Shown: positions 7,210 to 15,200 of the stretch, in pieces | Numbering within the stretch: the first letter of the stretch is position 1 | Layout: every line of letters begins with the position of its first letter | Assembly: GCA_900317865.1 (NCBI GenBank) | Contig: ONIK01000035.1 | Location: forward strand, 871 to 17,712 | Reading direction: 5' to 3' | DNA from: an uncultured Methanobrevibacter sp. | Lineage (GTDB): Archaea > Methanobacteriota > Methanobacteria > Methanobacteriales > Methanobacteriaceae | DNA length: 16,842 bases | Position numbers and translations under genes: made by a program | Notes under the pieces: generated by a model | The model's input: the letters and a program-made list of their open reading frames with translations, nothing else | Told to the model about the DNA's origin: nothing | Database searches by the model: none

Positions 7210-7214
7210 GAGGT
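7210..7214 (+). promoter_or_regulatory. Ribosome binding site favouring ATG 7222 for the tail-only gene
   Basis: GAGGT lies 7 nt before ATG 7222. The in-frame upstream ATG at 7189 has no ribosome binding site and sits inside a TATA-like stretch (TTTTTATAATTAATATA, 7173-7189), which is better placed as the promoter. Confidence 0.55.
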
Positions 7215-7221
7215 TATTAAA

Positions 7222-7309
7222 ATGATATCAAAATCAATTTTTCAAAGGGATCTTGAGGGATTATCGTATAAGGAAAGAGTACAAATATGGTTGAAAGAAA
7301 AAGATTTGG
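7222..7309 (+). repeat. Duplicated segment, daughter copy
   Basis: Partner of 6811-6898 (see that entry). Similarity starts just upstream of the ATG, where GAGGTTATTAAA here corresponds to GGAGTTATTAACC in the parent. The ribosome binding site was thus probably carried along with the duplicated segment. Confidence 0.85.
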
Positions 7310-7635
7310 AAATAGAGGAGCTAGATTTGGAATTGGAAGAGAAAGAGTTGAAATTAGACGAGAAAGTGTTGAAATTGAAAAAGTCTAATTTGGTATTGGA
7401 AAGGGAAAATTTGAAATTGAAATGGAAGGATTTGAAATTAGCAGGAAATGATAAGGGATTGAAAGATGTGGGTTTGAAGTTAGCTGAGAATGCTGTAGAA
7501 TTGGGAATTGTGGATTTGAAATTGGTGGAGAATGCTAAGAAATTGAAAGAAATGAATTTAAGATGGAAAAAACTTGAAAAAAAGAATAATGATCTTGATT
7601 ATGAATTTGAGATGCTTAAAAAACAAATTAATTAA
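7222..7635 (+). CDS. Stand-alone coiled-coil protein duplicated from the tail of the preceding gene
   Basis: 137 residues from ATG 7222 (148 if ATG 7189 is used). It begins MISKSIFQRDLEGLSYKER, matching Met240 onward of the preceding protein (one substitution, N to D, in that stretch). It also ends alike (EFEMLKKQIN against ENEMLKKQIKG). In between lies a diverged Leu/Lys/Glu-rich coiled coil with repeated 'LxLKxxxLKL' spacing close to heptads. The catalytic-looking N-terminal domain is absent, and the frame is open for the whole length with its own ribosome binding site. It could be a functional small partner that assembles with the longer protein, or a 5'-truncated pseudogene that happens to stay open. 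The near-identical 5' DNA points to a recent duplication. A short T run (7654-7659) follows the stop. Confidence 0.6.
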   Translation: MISKSIFQRDLEGLSYKERVQIWLKEKDLEIEELDLELEEKELKLDEKVLKLKKSNLVLERENLKLKWKDLKLAGNDKGLKDVGLKLAENAVELGIVDLKLVENAKKLKEMNLRWKKLEKKNNDLDYEFEMLKKQIN

Positions 7636-7692
7636 TAAATTTACTTTTACATGTTTTTTCTATTAGAATCCCAATAGTTCAATTCATCACAT

Positions 7693-7702
7693 TTTTATAT
7701 TT
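7693..7702 (+). promoter_or_regulatory. TATA-like element of the non-peptidase adhesin gene
   Basis: TTTTATATTT about 65-70 bp before the ATG at 7766 is a plausible TATA box, giving a leader of about 40 nt with a GGTGAT site (7757-7762). Confidence 0.4.
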
Positions 7703-7765
7703 TTTTCAATAAATTTTTAATTGTTATTTGTAGGAAATCATTTTTGAAAATGAACTGGTGATGAT

Positions 7766-10246
7766 ATGAAAAAACGGATTTTTTTAGTATTTTTAGTATT
7801 TATTATAGCTATTGGTTGCGTTAATGCATCTGAAGATGCAAATCAGACTGCTGATGATTCATTGAATTTGTCACAGGCAAACGGTTTGGGTGCTGATGAC
7901 GGATCATTTGCAACCCTTCAAAATAAAATTTATCAGACTCCTTCAGGCTCAACAATCAATCTGGAAAATGACTATAGGTATAATTCAGATGTTGATCCTT
8001 TGTATGGAATTAGAATCGATAAGGAATTAACAATTAATGGTAATGGACACACATTGGATGCTTTGAAAACATCAAAAATATTCAGTGTCAATACAGGATC
8101 TCTAGTAACATTCAATAATATAGTATTCATCAATGGACACGCCCGTGAAAATGGCGGTGCAATATCAACTGATTCCAATCAGGGTAATTTAAAAATCGAT
8201 AACTGCCATTTCATCGCCAACAATGCAGGGAATAATGGTGGTGCAGTAAGCTGCGGTGGTTCTGCAACGATTTCGAACTGTTATTTTAAAGATAATTCTG
8301 CTTCTTTCGGTGGTGCAATACATTTAAAGGAATGTAATGTATTCAATTGTGAATTCATCAGCAATCATGCTTCACTTGATGGTGGATCACTATATATTGG
8401 ATATTATGGATATGGTGAAATTCGAAACTGCAATTTTGTCAGTAATTCTGCATATAATGCTGGTGGAGCAGTATTCGGTAATTTTGAGGATAAAACTTCA
8501 AAAATATATAGGTGTAATTTCACAGATAATCATGTGGAGTATTACGGCGGTGCAGTCAGGGGAATGTATGAAATTTATGAATCAAATTTCAATAGCAATC
8601 ATGCAGACTATGACGGAGGTGCTGTTGCACGTGCAATGCTTGTTTCACAATGCAGTTTCACTGACAATTATGCAATTGGAACATATGGATGTGGCGGAGC
8701 TGTTTATGAAACCAGAAATGTAGATACCTGCGAATTCATTGACAATGAAGCCAGCTTTGGTGGATATGCAGTTTATGGTTTCGATAGTGTCGTGAACAGC
8801 ATTTTCAAAAGCTCAAAAAACCGTGATGAATTCATTTGGGATGATGCTGGGGGAATTTTGAAAAACAATAGAATGACTTCCGCCAATCATTATGACATTA
8901 AAATAAGCGATGCGTCAGCTGTTGGATTTGACCTGTTTTTGGTTTTTGCAGATATGACTGTTGCGCCTAATTCAAAAATCGAATTGTGTCAGTTTCAGGA
9001 TGATTCAGGAAATAAGGTAATATTTGATTCAAATACAGACATTAATGCCAGACTGACCAATAGGGAAAATGGAAAAGTCCAGGACGTTACATTATCTTAT
9101 AATCCGGATTTATTTGGCTATTATTTTGAATGCGGAATTGAAGAGGGAACATATGATGTAACAGGTTCTGCAAGGGACATGAACAGATATCAGCTTAAAA
9201 ATGGAGTTTTAGTCGTTGACGGAGATACCGATTACACTTTACAGGCTAAGAATTTGACAAAATATGTCGGAGGTCCTGAAAAGCTTACTGCTACTGTTGT
9301 CAATGGAAAAGGCAGACAGATTTCAGGTGTTGACGTTAATTTCAATATTAATGGTGTTGATTATGTAAGGACTACTGATTCCAATGGTGTGGCTTCAATC
9401 AATATTAATTTGGGTGCCGGCAATTACTCAATTAAATGTAGCTGCGGCGATTCCGTCTGTGATGCATTTGTTCAGGTTATTTCAACACTTTATGGGAATG
9501 ATTTGACTAAATATTATAGAAATTCCAGCCAGTATTATGTTACCTGCCTTGATGTTAATGGTGATAGGATAGCTAGCGGAAGCGTTGAATTCAATATCAA
9601 TGGAGTATTTTATACCCGCGACATCATAAATGGTGTTGCCCGCATGAACATTAACCTGAATCCGGGCGATTATATAATTACTGCAAAGAACCTGGTAAAT
9701 AAGGAGTTGCATTCTAATAAAATTAAAGTATTGACGACTATTGTGGAGAACTATGACCTGACCAAGTACTATAAGAATGATTCCCAGTACAGAGTCCGAC
9801 TTCTGGACGGACAGGGCAATCCTGTTGGAATGGGAGTTACAGTTGAGTTCAATATCAATGGAGTATTCTATAAGAGAACCTCTGATGAGAATGGTTATGT
9901 CCGGATGAACATTAACCTGAATCCTGGAACATATGTTATAACGGCCAATTATAATTCTTTGATGGCATCAAATATCATTAAGGTTCTTCCGGTTATTGAG
10001 GCTGATGATCTGGTCATGTCATACAGGGACGGTTCACAATTTAAAGCCAAATTGCTTGACGGTCAGGGACATCCATTATCTGGTGTAAATATGTCATTCA
10101 ATGTGAATGGTGTATTCTATAATCGTACAACAGGCAGTGATGGAATTGCAAGATTAAATATTAATCTCATGCCTGGTGAATACATAATAACCTCTATGTA
10201 TGAAAACGGGGCTGCAGCATCAAACAGAATAACCATCAGGAGTTAA
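7766..10246 (+). CDS. Adhesin-like surface protein (beta-helix plus four Ig-like repeats)
   Basis: 826 residues; ATG preceded closely by GGTGAT. Signal peptide MKKRIFLVFLVF followed by IIAIGCVNA with probable cleavage before SED. Residues about 45-355 form a right-handed beta-helix with at least eight GGA/GGS turn motifs (NGGAIST, NGGAVSC, FGGAIHL, DGGSLYI, AGGAVFG, YGGAVRG, DGGAVAR, CGGAVYE). An unassigned linking region spans about 360-485. Four Ig-like repeats start near 488, 574, 658 and 742, with the signature FNINGVxYxR and LNINLxPGxYIIT. The first repeat is divergent and carries CSCGDSVC (Cys558, 560, 565), absent from the other repeats. There is no peptidase domain, so the role is probably binding to cells or surfaces (inferred from architecture). 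It lies between the two peptidase/papain-adhesin pairs, and its last repeat is closely similar at DNA level to that of the gene ending at 5898. No membrane anchor is visible. Confidence 0.88.
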   Translation: MKKRIFLVFLVFIIAIGCVNASEDANQTADDSLNLSQANGLGADDGSFATLQNKIYQTPSGSTINLENDYRYNSDVDPLYGIRIDKELTINGNGHTLDALKTSKIFSVNTGSLVTFNNIVFINGHARENGGAISTDSNQGNLKIDNCHFIANNAGNNGGAVSCGGSATISNCYFKDNSASFGGAIHLKECNVFNCEFISNHASLDGGSLYIGYYGYGEIRNCNFVSNSAYNAGGAVFGNFEDKTSKIYRCNFTDNHVEYYGGAVRGMYEIYESNFNSNHADYDGGAVARAMLVSQCSFTDNYAIGTYGCGGAVYETRNVDTCEFIDNEASFGGYAVYGFDSVVNSIFKSSKNRDEFIWDDAGGILKNNRMTSANHYDIKISDASAVGFDLFLVFADMTVAPNSKIELCQFQDDSGNKVIFDSNTDINARLTNRENGKVQDVTLSYNPDLFGYYFECGIEEGTYDVTGSARDMNRYQLKNGVLVVDGDTDYTLQAKNLTKYVGGPEKLTATVVNGKGRQISGVDVNFNINGVDYVRTTDSNGVASININLGAGNYSIKCSCGDSVCDAFVQVISTLYGNDLTKYYRNSSQYYVTCLDVNGDRIASGSVEFNINGVFYTRDIINGVARMNINLNPGDYIITAKNLVNKELHSNKIKVLTTIVENYDLTKYYKNDSQYRVRLLDGQGNPVGMGVTVEFNINGVFYKRTSDENGYVRMNINLNPGTYVITANYNSLMASNIIKVLPVIEADDLVMSYRDGSQFKAKLLDGQGHPLSGVNMSFNVNGVFYNRTTGSDGIARLNINLMPGEYIITSMYENGAAASNRITIRS

Positions 10247-10266
10247 AGAATTAATTTTTCTTTAAC
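10242..10266 (+). terminator. Hairpin over the stop codon of the adhesin gene
   Basis: GTTAAAGAA (10242-10250) and TTCTTTAAC (10258-10266) form a perfect 9-bp stem with a 7-nt loop that contains the TAA stop (10244-10246). The T run lies in the loop and descending arm rather than after it, so termination is likely but not certain. Confidence 0.5.
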
Positions 10267-10302
10267 CCATTTTAATCACGGATTTCACAAGAATAGGTTA
10301 TG

Positions 10303-10311
10303 CTTTAATAT
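10303..10311 (+). promoter_or_regulatory. TATA-like element of the second C69 gene
   Basis: CTTTAATAT lies about 50 bp before the TTG start and would give a leader of about 25 nt, matching the layout of the paralogue. An alternative AT-rich element (ATATATTA, about 10323) is nearer the start. Confidence 0.35.
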
Positions 10312-10347
10312 GGTGAACAGCAATATATTATTTCATAGATTGTAAAT

Positions 10348-10351
10348 GGAG
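10348..10351 (+). promoter_or_regulatory. Ribosome binding site for the TTG start at 10360
   Basis: GGAG sits 8 nt before TTG 10360, the same spacing as in the paralogue at 915. No ATG or GTG in frame gives a better signal peptide. Confidence 0.65.
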
Positions 10352-10359
10352 TTTTTATT

Positions 10360-11952
10360 TTGAAGTTAGAATACTCGTCGAAAAAATTGATAGGTTTATT
10401 TTTTTGTGTACTGCTGATTTGCAGCATGCAGGTTTCTGCCGCATGTACTGGTGTATATGTAGGTAAGGATGCCACTGTGGACGGTTCAACGATTATTGCA
10501 AGGTCAAATGACTATCGTGCAAATTGGGGGAATCATATTAAGATAGTTCCTCATGTAGACAACACTCCTGGCCGATTTATGCCTGTAAGTGCAGATGGGG
10601 TGGTAAAAACGGAGATTCCGGCAACCACTTACAAATACACTGCAACGCCATATATGGACAGTGCAGGAGTAGGTAATAGATCTGACAGTGATGCTGCCGC
10701 ATGTACCAATGAATATGGCGTATCCATGACAATGTCCGTTTCAGCTCATTTAAACAATGAATCATTGAAAGCAGACCCTCTGGTTCATAGGGGCCTTGCT
10801 GAAATTTCTGCAGCGGATCTTGTGATTTGTCAGAGTAAAACGGCCAGAGAAGCTGTAGATGTTCTTTTGGGAATCGTTGATAAGTACGGTAATGCTGAAT
10901 CCAATATTGCAATCATTGCTGATCAGAATGAAGTGTGGTATGTGGAACTCTACGGTGGACATCAGTACGCTGCTGTTAAAATGCCGAAAGACAAAGTGGC
11001 AGTATTCGGTAATGAATTTTCCTTAGAGTACTTATCTGACTATGAGGATTCCATTACATCACCGGATTTAACCAAGCTTCCTGAGCAAAAAGGTTTTGCT
11101 GTAAAAGGCAAAAACGGTGAGATTAATCTCTTTGAAACATATGCCGGGAAAAAAATTACTAATGATACTGCTCATATGAGGACCTGGGAGGGACACAGAC
11201 TTCTTGAGCCTTCAAAATACAGTTCAGACTATGATCACAATGAAATGTATCCTCTATCTTTCTCACCGGATAATAAAGTTTCAGTGAAGGATGTTGCACA
11301 TGTTTTGCGTGACAGATATGAGGGAACACAATATTCTCCTGATGAGGCAGGAAAAAATGATACAAGGGCTATTGGAAGTGATGAAACATTAAGTGCCCAT
11401 ATTATTCAGGTATTTCCAAACCTTCCTGCAGAAATGTCATGTGTCAGCTGGGTAAGTTCAGGTCCGCCTGTTTATGGTGTATTTGTGCCGGTATCCAATG
11501 ACTGTGTAAATGTCAGTGATGCATATGGAGCCAATCAGCCTGCAAGTGATATGGGTGTATTCGATACAGAGCACTATCCGTATTATATTTCCAAAGGTCT
11601 CTGTTCTCGCTGTATGGGGCCGGATCACTATAAAGATTATGGAAGGCCTGTGCAGGCATACTGGAATCAATCAGAAAGCCATATGTTTGCTGCAATGAAT
11701 AATGTACTCTCAAATGCAGAAAAAATGAATGGTGACGCAAGGGCAAATTATCTTACTTCTTCCTGTAATGATATGCAGACCAAAGCATTCCAGGACGGAA
11801 AGCAGATACTTCATGATGTGATTTCAGCACAGAATGGAAATAATGCGGCTGGTCATCAGATGGAACTGAAACTTAATGCATCAAAATACAGTGATGTTCC
11901 TCCTGCCCCTGAAGGTTCACAGGGATTTTTCGGTTTCAAATTGCCGTGGTAA
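10360..11952 (+). CDS. Secreted C69 family (U34) dipeptidase, copy 2
   Basis: 530 residues from a TTG start. The signal peptide (MKLEYSSKKLIGLFF, then CVLLICSMQVSAA) runs directly into Cys29 of CTGVYVGKDATVDGS and ARSND, so the catalytic Cys has the same number as in copy 1. The same blocks recur: ACTNEYGVSMTMSVS, ICQSKTAREAVDVL, IADQNEVWYVE, WEGHRLL, DRYEGTQYSPDEAG and SSGPPVYGVFVPVSND. Function as for the family: hydrolysis of dipeptides or short peptides by an N-terminal nucleophile, here exported. The main difference is the C-terminus, where copy 2 lacks a stretch near residue 500 and ends in a Gly/Phe-rich tail (EGSQGFFGFKLPW). Downstream comes the second papain-adhesin. Here a terminator and a promoter separate the two genes by 340 bp, so unlike copy 1 they are probably transcribed separately. 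Confidence 0.9.
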   Translation: MKLEYSSKKLIGLFFCVLLICSMQVSAACTGVYVGKDATVDGSTIIARSNDYRANWGNHIKIVPHVDNTPGRFMPVSADGVVKTEIPATTYKYTATPYMDSAGVGNRSDSDAAACTNEYGVSMTMSVSAHLNNESLKADPLVHRGLAEISAADLVICQSKTAREAVDVLLGIVDKYGNAESNIAIIADQNEVWYVELYGGHQYAAVKMPKDKVAVFGNEFSLEYLSDYEDSITSPDLTKLPEQKGFAVKGKNGEINLFETYAGKKITNDTAHMRTWEGHRLLEPSKYSSDYDHNEMYPLSFSPDNKVSVKDVAHVLRDRYEGTQYSPDEAGKNDTRAIGSDETLSAHIIQVFPNLPAEMSCVSWVSSGPPVYGVFVPVSNDCVNVSDAYGANQPASDMGVFDTEHYPYYISKGLCSRCMGPDHYKDYGRPVQAYWNQSESHMFAAMNNVLSNAEKMNGDARANYLTSSCNDMQTKAFQDGKQILHDVISAQNGNNAAGHQMELKLNASKYSDVPPAPEGSQGFFGFKLPW

Positions 11953-11967
11953 TTTCATCAGTAATGC

Positions 11968-12006
11968 AGGGAATATAAATTTCCTTGTCTTTTCTTTTTT
12001 TGAATT
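11968..12006 (+). terminator. Hairpin and T-rich terminator after C69 copy 2
   Basis: AGGGAA (11968-11973) pairs with TTTCCT (11980-11985) with one G-U pair and a 6-nt loop, followed by the T-rich run TTGTCTTTTCTTTTTTTG. Confidence 0.6.
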
Positions 12007-12236
12007 TTTCGGATGAAATTTGGCTGTCGAATAATCGATTTCAGCTATTGTAATTTTGATACTTGGCTCTTTTTTACTGACTTTGGCTGAAGCTATCTTT
12101 TAGAATTTTAATGCTTATTTTTTAAAATATGTCTGGCAGTTGTGTTATGTAGATATTATTTTTCAAGAATTGGAAAAATAAAAAAGAAATTTTTTAATCA
12201 AAAATCAATCAAGGAGATTGAATCAATAGAACTGAT
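12007..12236. other. Non-coding spacer before the second papain-adhesin gene
   Basis: I see no gene with a start and ribosome binding site here. It holds three copies of TTGGCT (12020-12080 region) and, nearer the promoter, TCAATC-AAGGA-GATTGA (12205-12221). That is a 6-bp inverted repeat which could be an operator. TTTAATCAAA at 12193-12202 also occurs upstream of the genes at 2563 and 16436. Confidence 0.4.
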
Positions 12237-12246
12237 AATTTATATG
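12237..12246 (+). promoter_or_regulatory. TATA-like element of papain-adhesin copy 2
   Basis: ATTTATATGC resembles a TATA box and would place transcription start near 12268, giving a leader of about 25 nt with GGGGTGA. A similar TTATATATGC precedes the leftward gene at the left edge. Confidence 0.45.
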
Positions 12247-12283
12247 CAATGTTTAATAATAAATTATTATTGTTTAAATATGG

Positions 12284-12288
12284 GGTGA
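12284..12288 (+). promoter_or_regulatory. Ribosome binding site for the TTG start at 12293
   Basis: GGTGA lies 4 nt before TTG 12293, the same spacing as GGTGA to ATG in the paralogue at 2563. TTG-AAA-AAA encodes the same MKKY start, so TTG is the start despite being non-canonical. Confidence 0.7.
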
Positions 12289-12292
12289 AAAT

Positions 12293-15200
12293 TTGAAAAA
12301 ATATAGATTAATCTTAATTTTGATATTGATTTTTTCAGTCAATGCTGTTTACAGTCAGGATACTAATGACACGAACAATTTCATTGACCTGAATAATGAA
12401 ATTTCACAAAACGACATGTTGAATATTACATCTGATTACTCATTTGATAGTAAAATAGATGCTAATTATACCAATGGTATTGTAATTAATAAAAATATCA
12501 TAATAAACGGTAATAACCATATCATTGATGGGAATGGTATGGCAAGAATTTTTACAATAAATTCATCAAATGTTATTTTAAATAATTTAATTGTAAAGAA
12601 TGCAAAAAATTATGCAATTTTCAGTTCAAATTCAACAATTACAGCCACCAACATTACTTTTTTAAATAATACCGGTAATAATGAGGGCGGTGCAGTTCAT
12701 ATTGATAATACTACACTTACCTGTGAAAATAATAAATTCATTGATAATTACGGTACACGGTTTGGAAATGCAATCTATGCAACTTCCAATTCAACCTTAA
12801 ATTTAAAAAACAATAATTTTGAATCAAATAAGGAACTGTATTGGGGTTTAATTTTCATTTCCGAATCAAAACTCATTATTGTCGACTCCAATTTTGAAAA
12901 AATAATTTCAAAATATACGCCGGTTCTTTATGCAGAGAACATGCAAAATATGCTCATTAGAAACTCCAGGTTCAAAAATTTGCATGCAAGTGTTACTGCA
13001 GGTGCATTGGGCTTAAAAGAAAATAAAAACACCATCAGAATCGATAACTGTACATTTGAAAATGTGTCCTCTGAAAAAAATGGAGGGGCTATTTATATAG
13101 ATGTTAATGGTGCAAGTATTCCGGAAAATACATTTGTTTTTATAAACAATTTAAAGTTCATTAACTGTTCTTCCTCTTTCGGTGGGGCTTATGTTCAATT
13201 GGGAGGAAATCTAACAATGACCAATAGCATTTTTACAGATAATTCTGCATTTAATGATGGGGGTGCCGTTTATCTGTCTGATGTTAAGGCCAATATGCAA
13301 AATATCCTGTTTAAAGACAACAGCATTAATGAATCAAATTATGGCGGTGCATTATTCTTTGATCATGGAACATTGAGTATGACAAATACAAACTTTACAG
13401 GCAACAATAATGCATTATATTTGTTTGACAGTAATTATACAATTTCAAATTCACAGTTTAAGGATAATGGATACAATATTTATTCCATTTTTGACGGAAT
13501 CAATGCGAAAACAACAAACTGCCAGTTTATCGGAGGTAAAAATAAAATAAATCAGACTGATTATGTATATACATTCATGGCAAATAATGCGCCTATTGAT
13601 TATAATCCTGTTATTTTTGATTTAAGCTTAGTAAATTCCAGCTATTTTGATTTACGTAAAGAAGGACTTGTTTCATCTGTCAAGAATCAAGGATGGTCCG
13701 GTACCTGCTGGGCATTTTCTACAGCAGCTGTTCTTGAATCAGCTCTTTTAAAGGCAACAAATAGAACTCTAAATCTTGATATTTCTGAAAATAATATTAG
13801 AAATGTTGCTTTAAAATATAACAGATTCGGTTCCGGAAGTGAAGAAGGCGGAGATGCAGAACAAGGAGGAGCATATTTAATAAATTGGTTCGGTGGCGTT
13901 TTGGAAGAATATGATACCTATGATGAACTTGGAAAAATATCACAGGCATTTAATGATGTGAATAAATATTATGTTTTCAGGGATATTTTATTACGTCCCC
14001 GTTTTAATACTACAGACAATTACAGAATAAAAGAAGCTTTAGTAAAATATGGTGCTTTAGGTGTTGCTGTTTTAGCCCCTGATTCAAATAATGATGATTA
14101 CAACAATAAAACCTCAGCAGCATACTCCAACATGAGTAAGGGAACAGACCATGCAGTCACTTTAGTGGGCTGGGATGATAATTATTCAGCAAGCAATTTT
14201 AAGATAACTCCTCCTGGTGACGGTGCATGGATAATAAAAAACAGCTGGGGTGAAGACTGGGGAGATAAGGGCTATTATTATGCTTCATATTATGATGAAT
14301 CCGTCATAAATTATGACACAAGAATTTTTGCAATAATAATAGACCAGCCAATTTCTTATGAAAAATTATATCAGTATGATACAAACGGACGTATTTCATA
14401 TTTTCATAAATTCAGCGGAAAAATACCTATTGATAGTAATTATACTCAATGGGAACTGTATAACTTGAGAAAAAATCTCACCCTGCCCTGCAATTACAGC
14501 AATACCTTTGAAGCTAATGGAAATGATATAATTTCAGCTGTTGGAACTTATTTTGTTTATGATGACTTTAATTATACAATTTGGATTTACATTAATGGAA
14601 AAGAGGTATACTCACAAAGTGGCATTCCATCATATTCCGGATATAATATAATTAATTTAAACAAGGAAATTCCTGTTAAAAAAGGAGAAAATTTCACTAT
14701 TCTGATTCAGTCAAGTTCCACTCCTGCAGTATTTGAGAATAGAAATAAGATAAAATCCAATGTGTCTTATTCAAATTATGGTGGGTCCTGGAAGAATATG
14801 GCTTTGGATGAGAATATCGCTTCAATAAAAGTTTACACAAATCCAAATAATATGAAAATTAACGCTTCAAATCTGACAAAATATTTCAGCGGTAATCAAC
14901 GTTTCATTGTAAATGTATATGACTCATTCAACAATTCCGTTTCTAACCAATCAGTAAATATTTCAGTCAATGGAGTCACATATACAAAAGTTACAGACAG
15001 TAACGGATCAGCAAGCCTGGCCGTAAACTTCAATCCTGGAGTCTATGATGTGGCATCAAGTATTGACGGCATTGCCGTTTATTCAACGATTACCGTATTA
15101 TCCACAATTGATGGAAATGACCTGGTAAAAGTTTTCAGAAATTCAAGTCAATATTGGGCTACTTTCCTTGACGGCGAAGGCAATTATCTCTCCAATGGCA

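Noticed and set aside
7811..7830. Lipobox AIGC in the adhesin at 7766
   Set aside because: Position -3 is Ala, a poor lipobox, and a standard cleavage site (VNA before SED) follows four residues later.
8337..8723. 128-residue forward open frame in a second frame
   Set aside because: Out-of-frame reading of the beta-helix repeats of the real adhesin gene; Met/Ile-rich and without a ribosome binding site.
10577..10912. 111-residue reverse-strand open frame
   Set aside because: Antisense shadow of the conserved C69 coding sequence, with implausible composition (rich in His, Gln and Trp).
11941..12110. Reverse-strand frame open for nearly 60 codons after the second C69 gene
   Set aside because: It has no start codon with a ribosome binding site, overlaps the terminator and runs antisense into the C69 gene; I recognise no protein in it.
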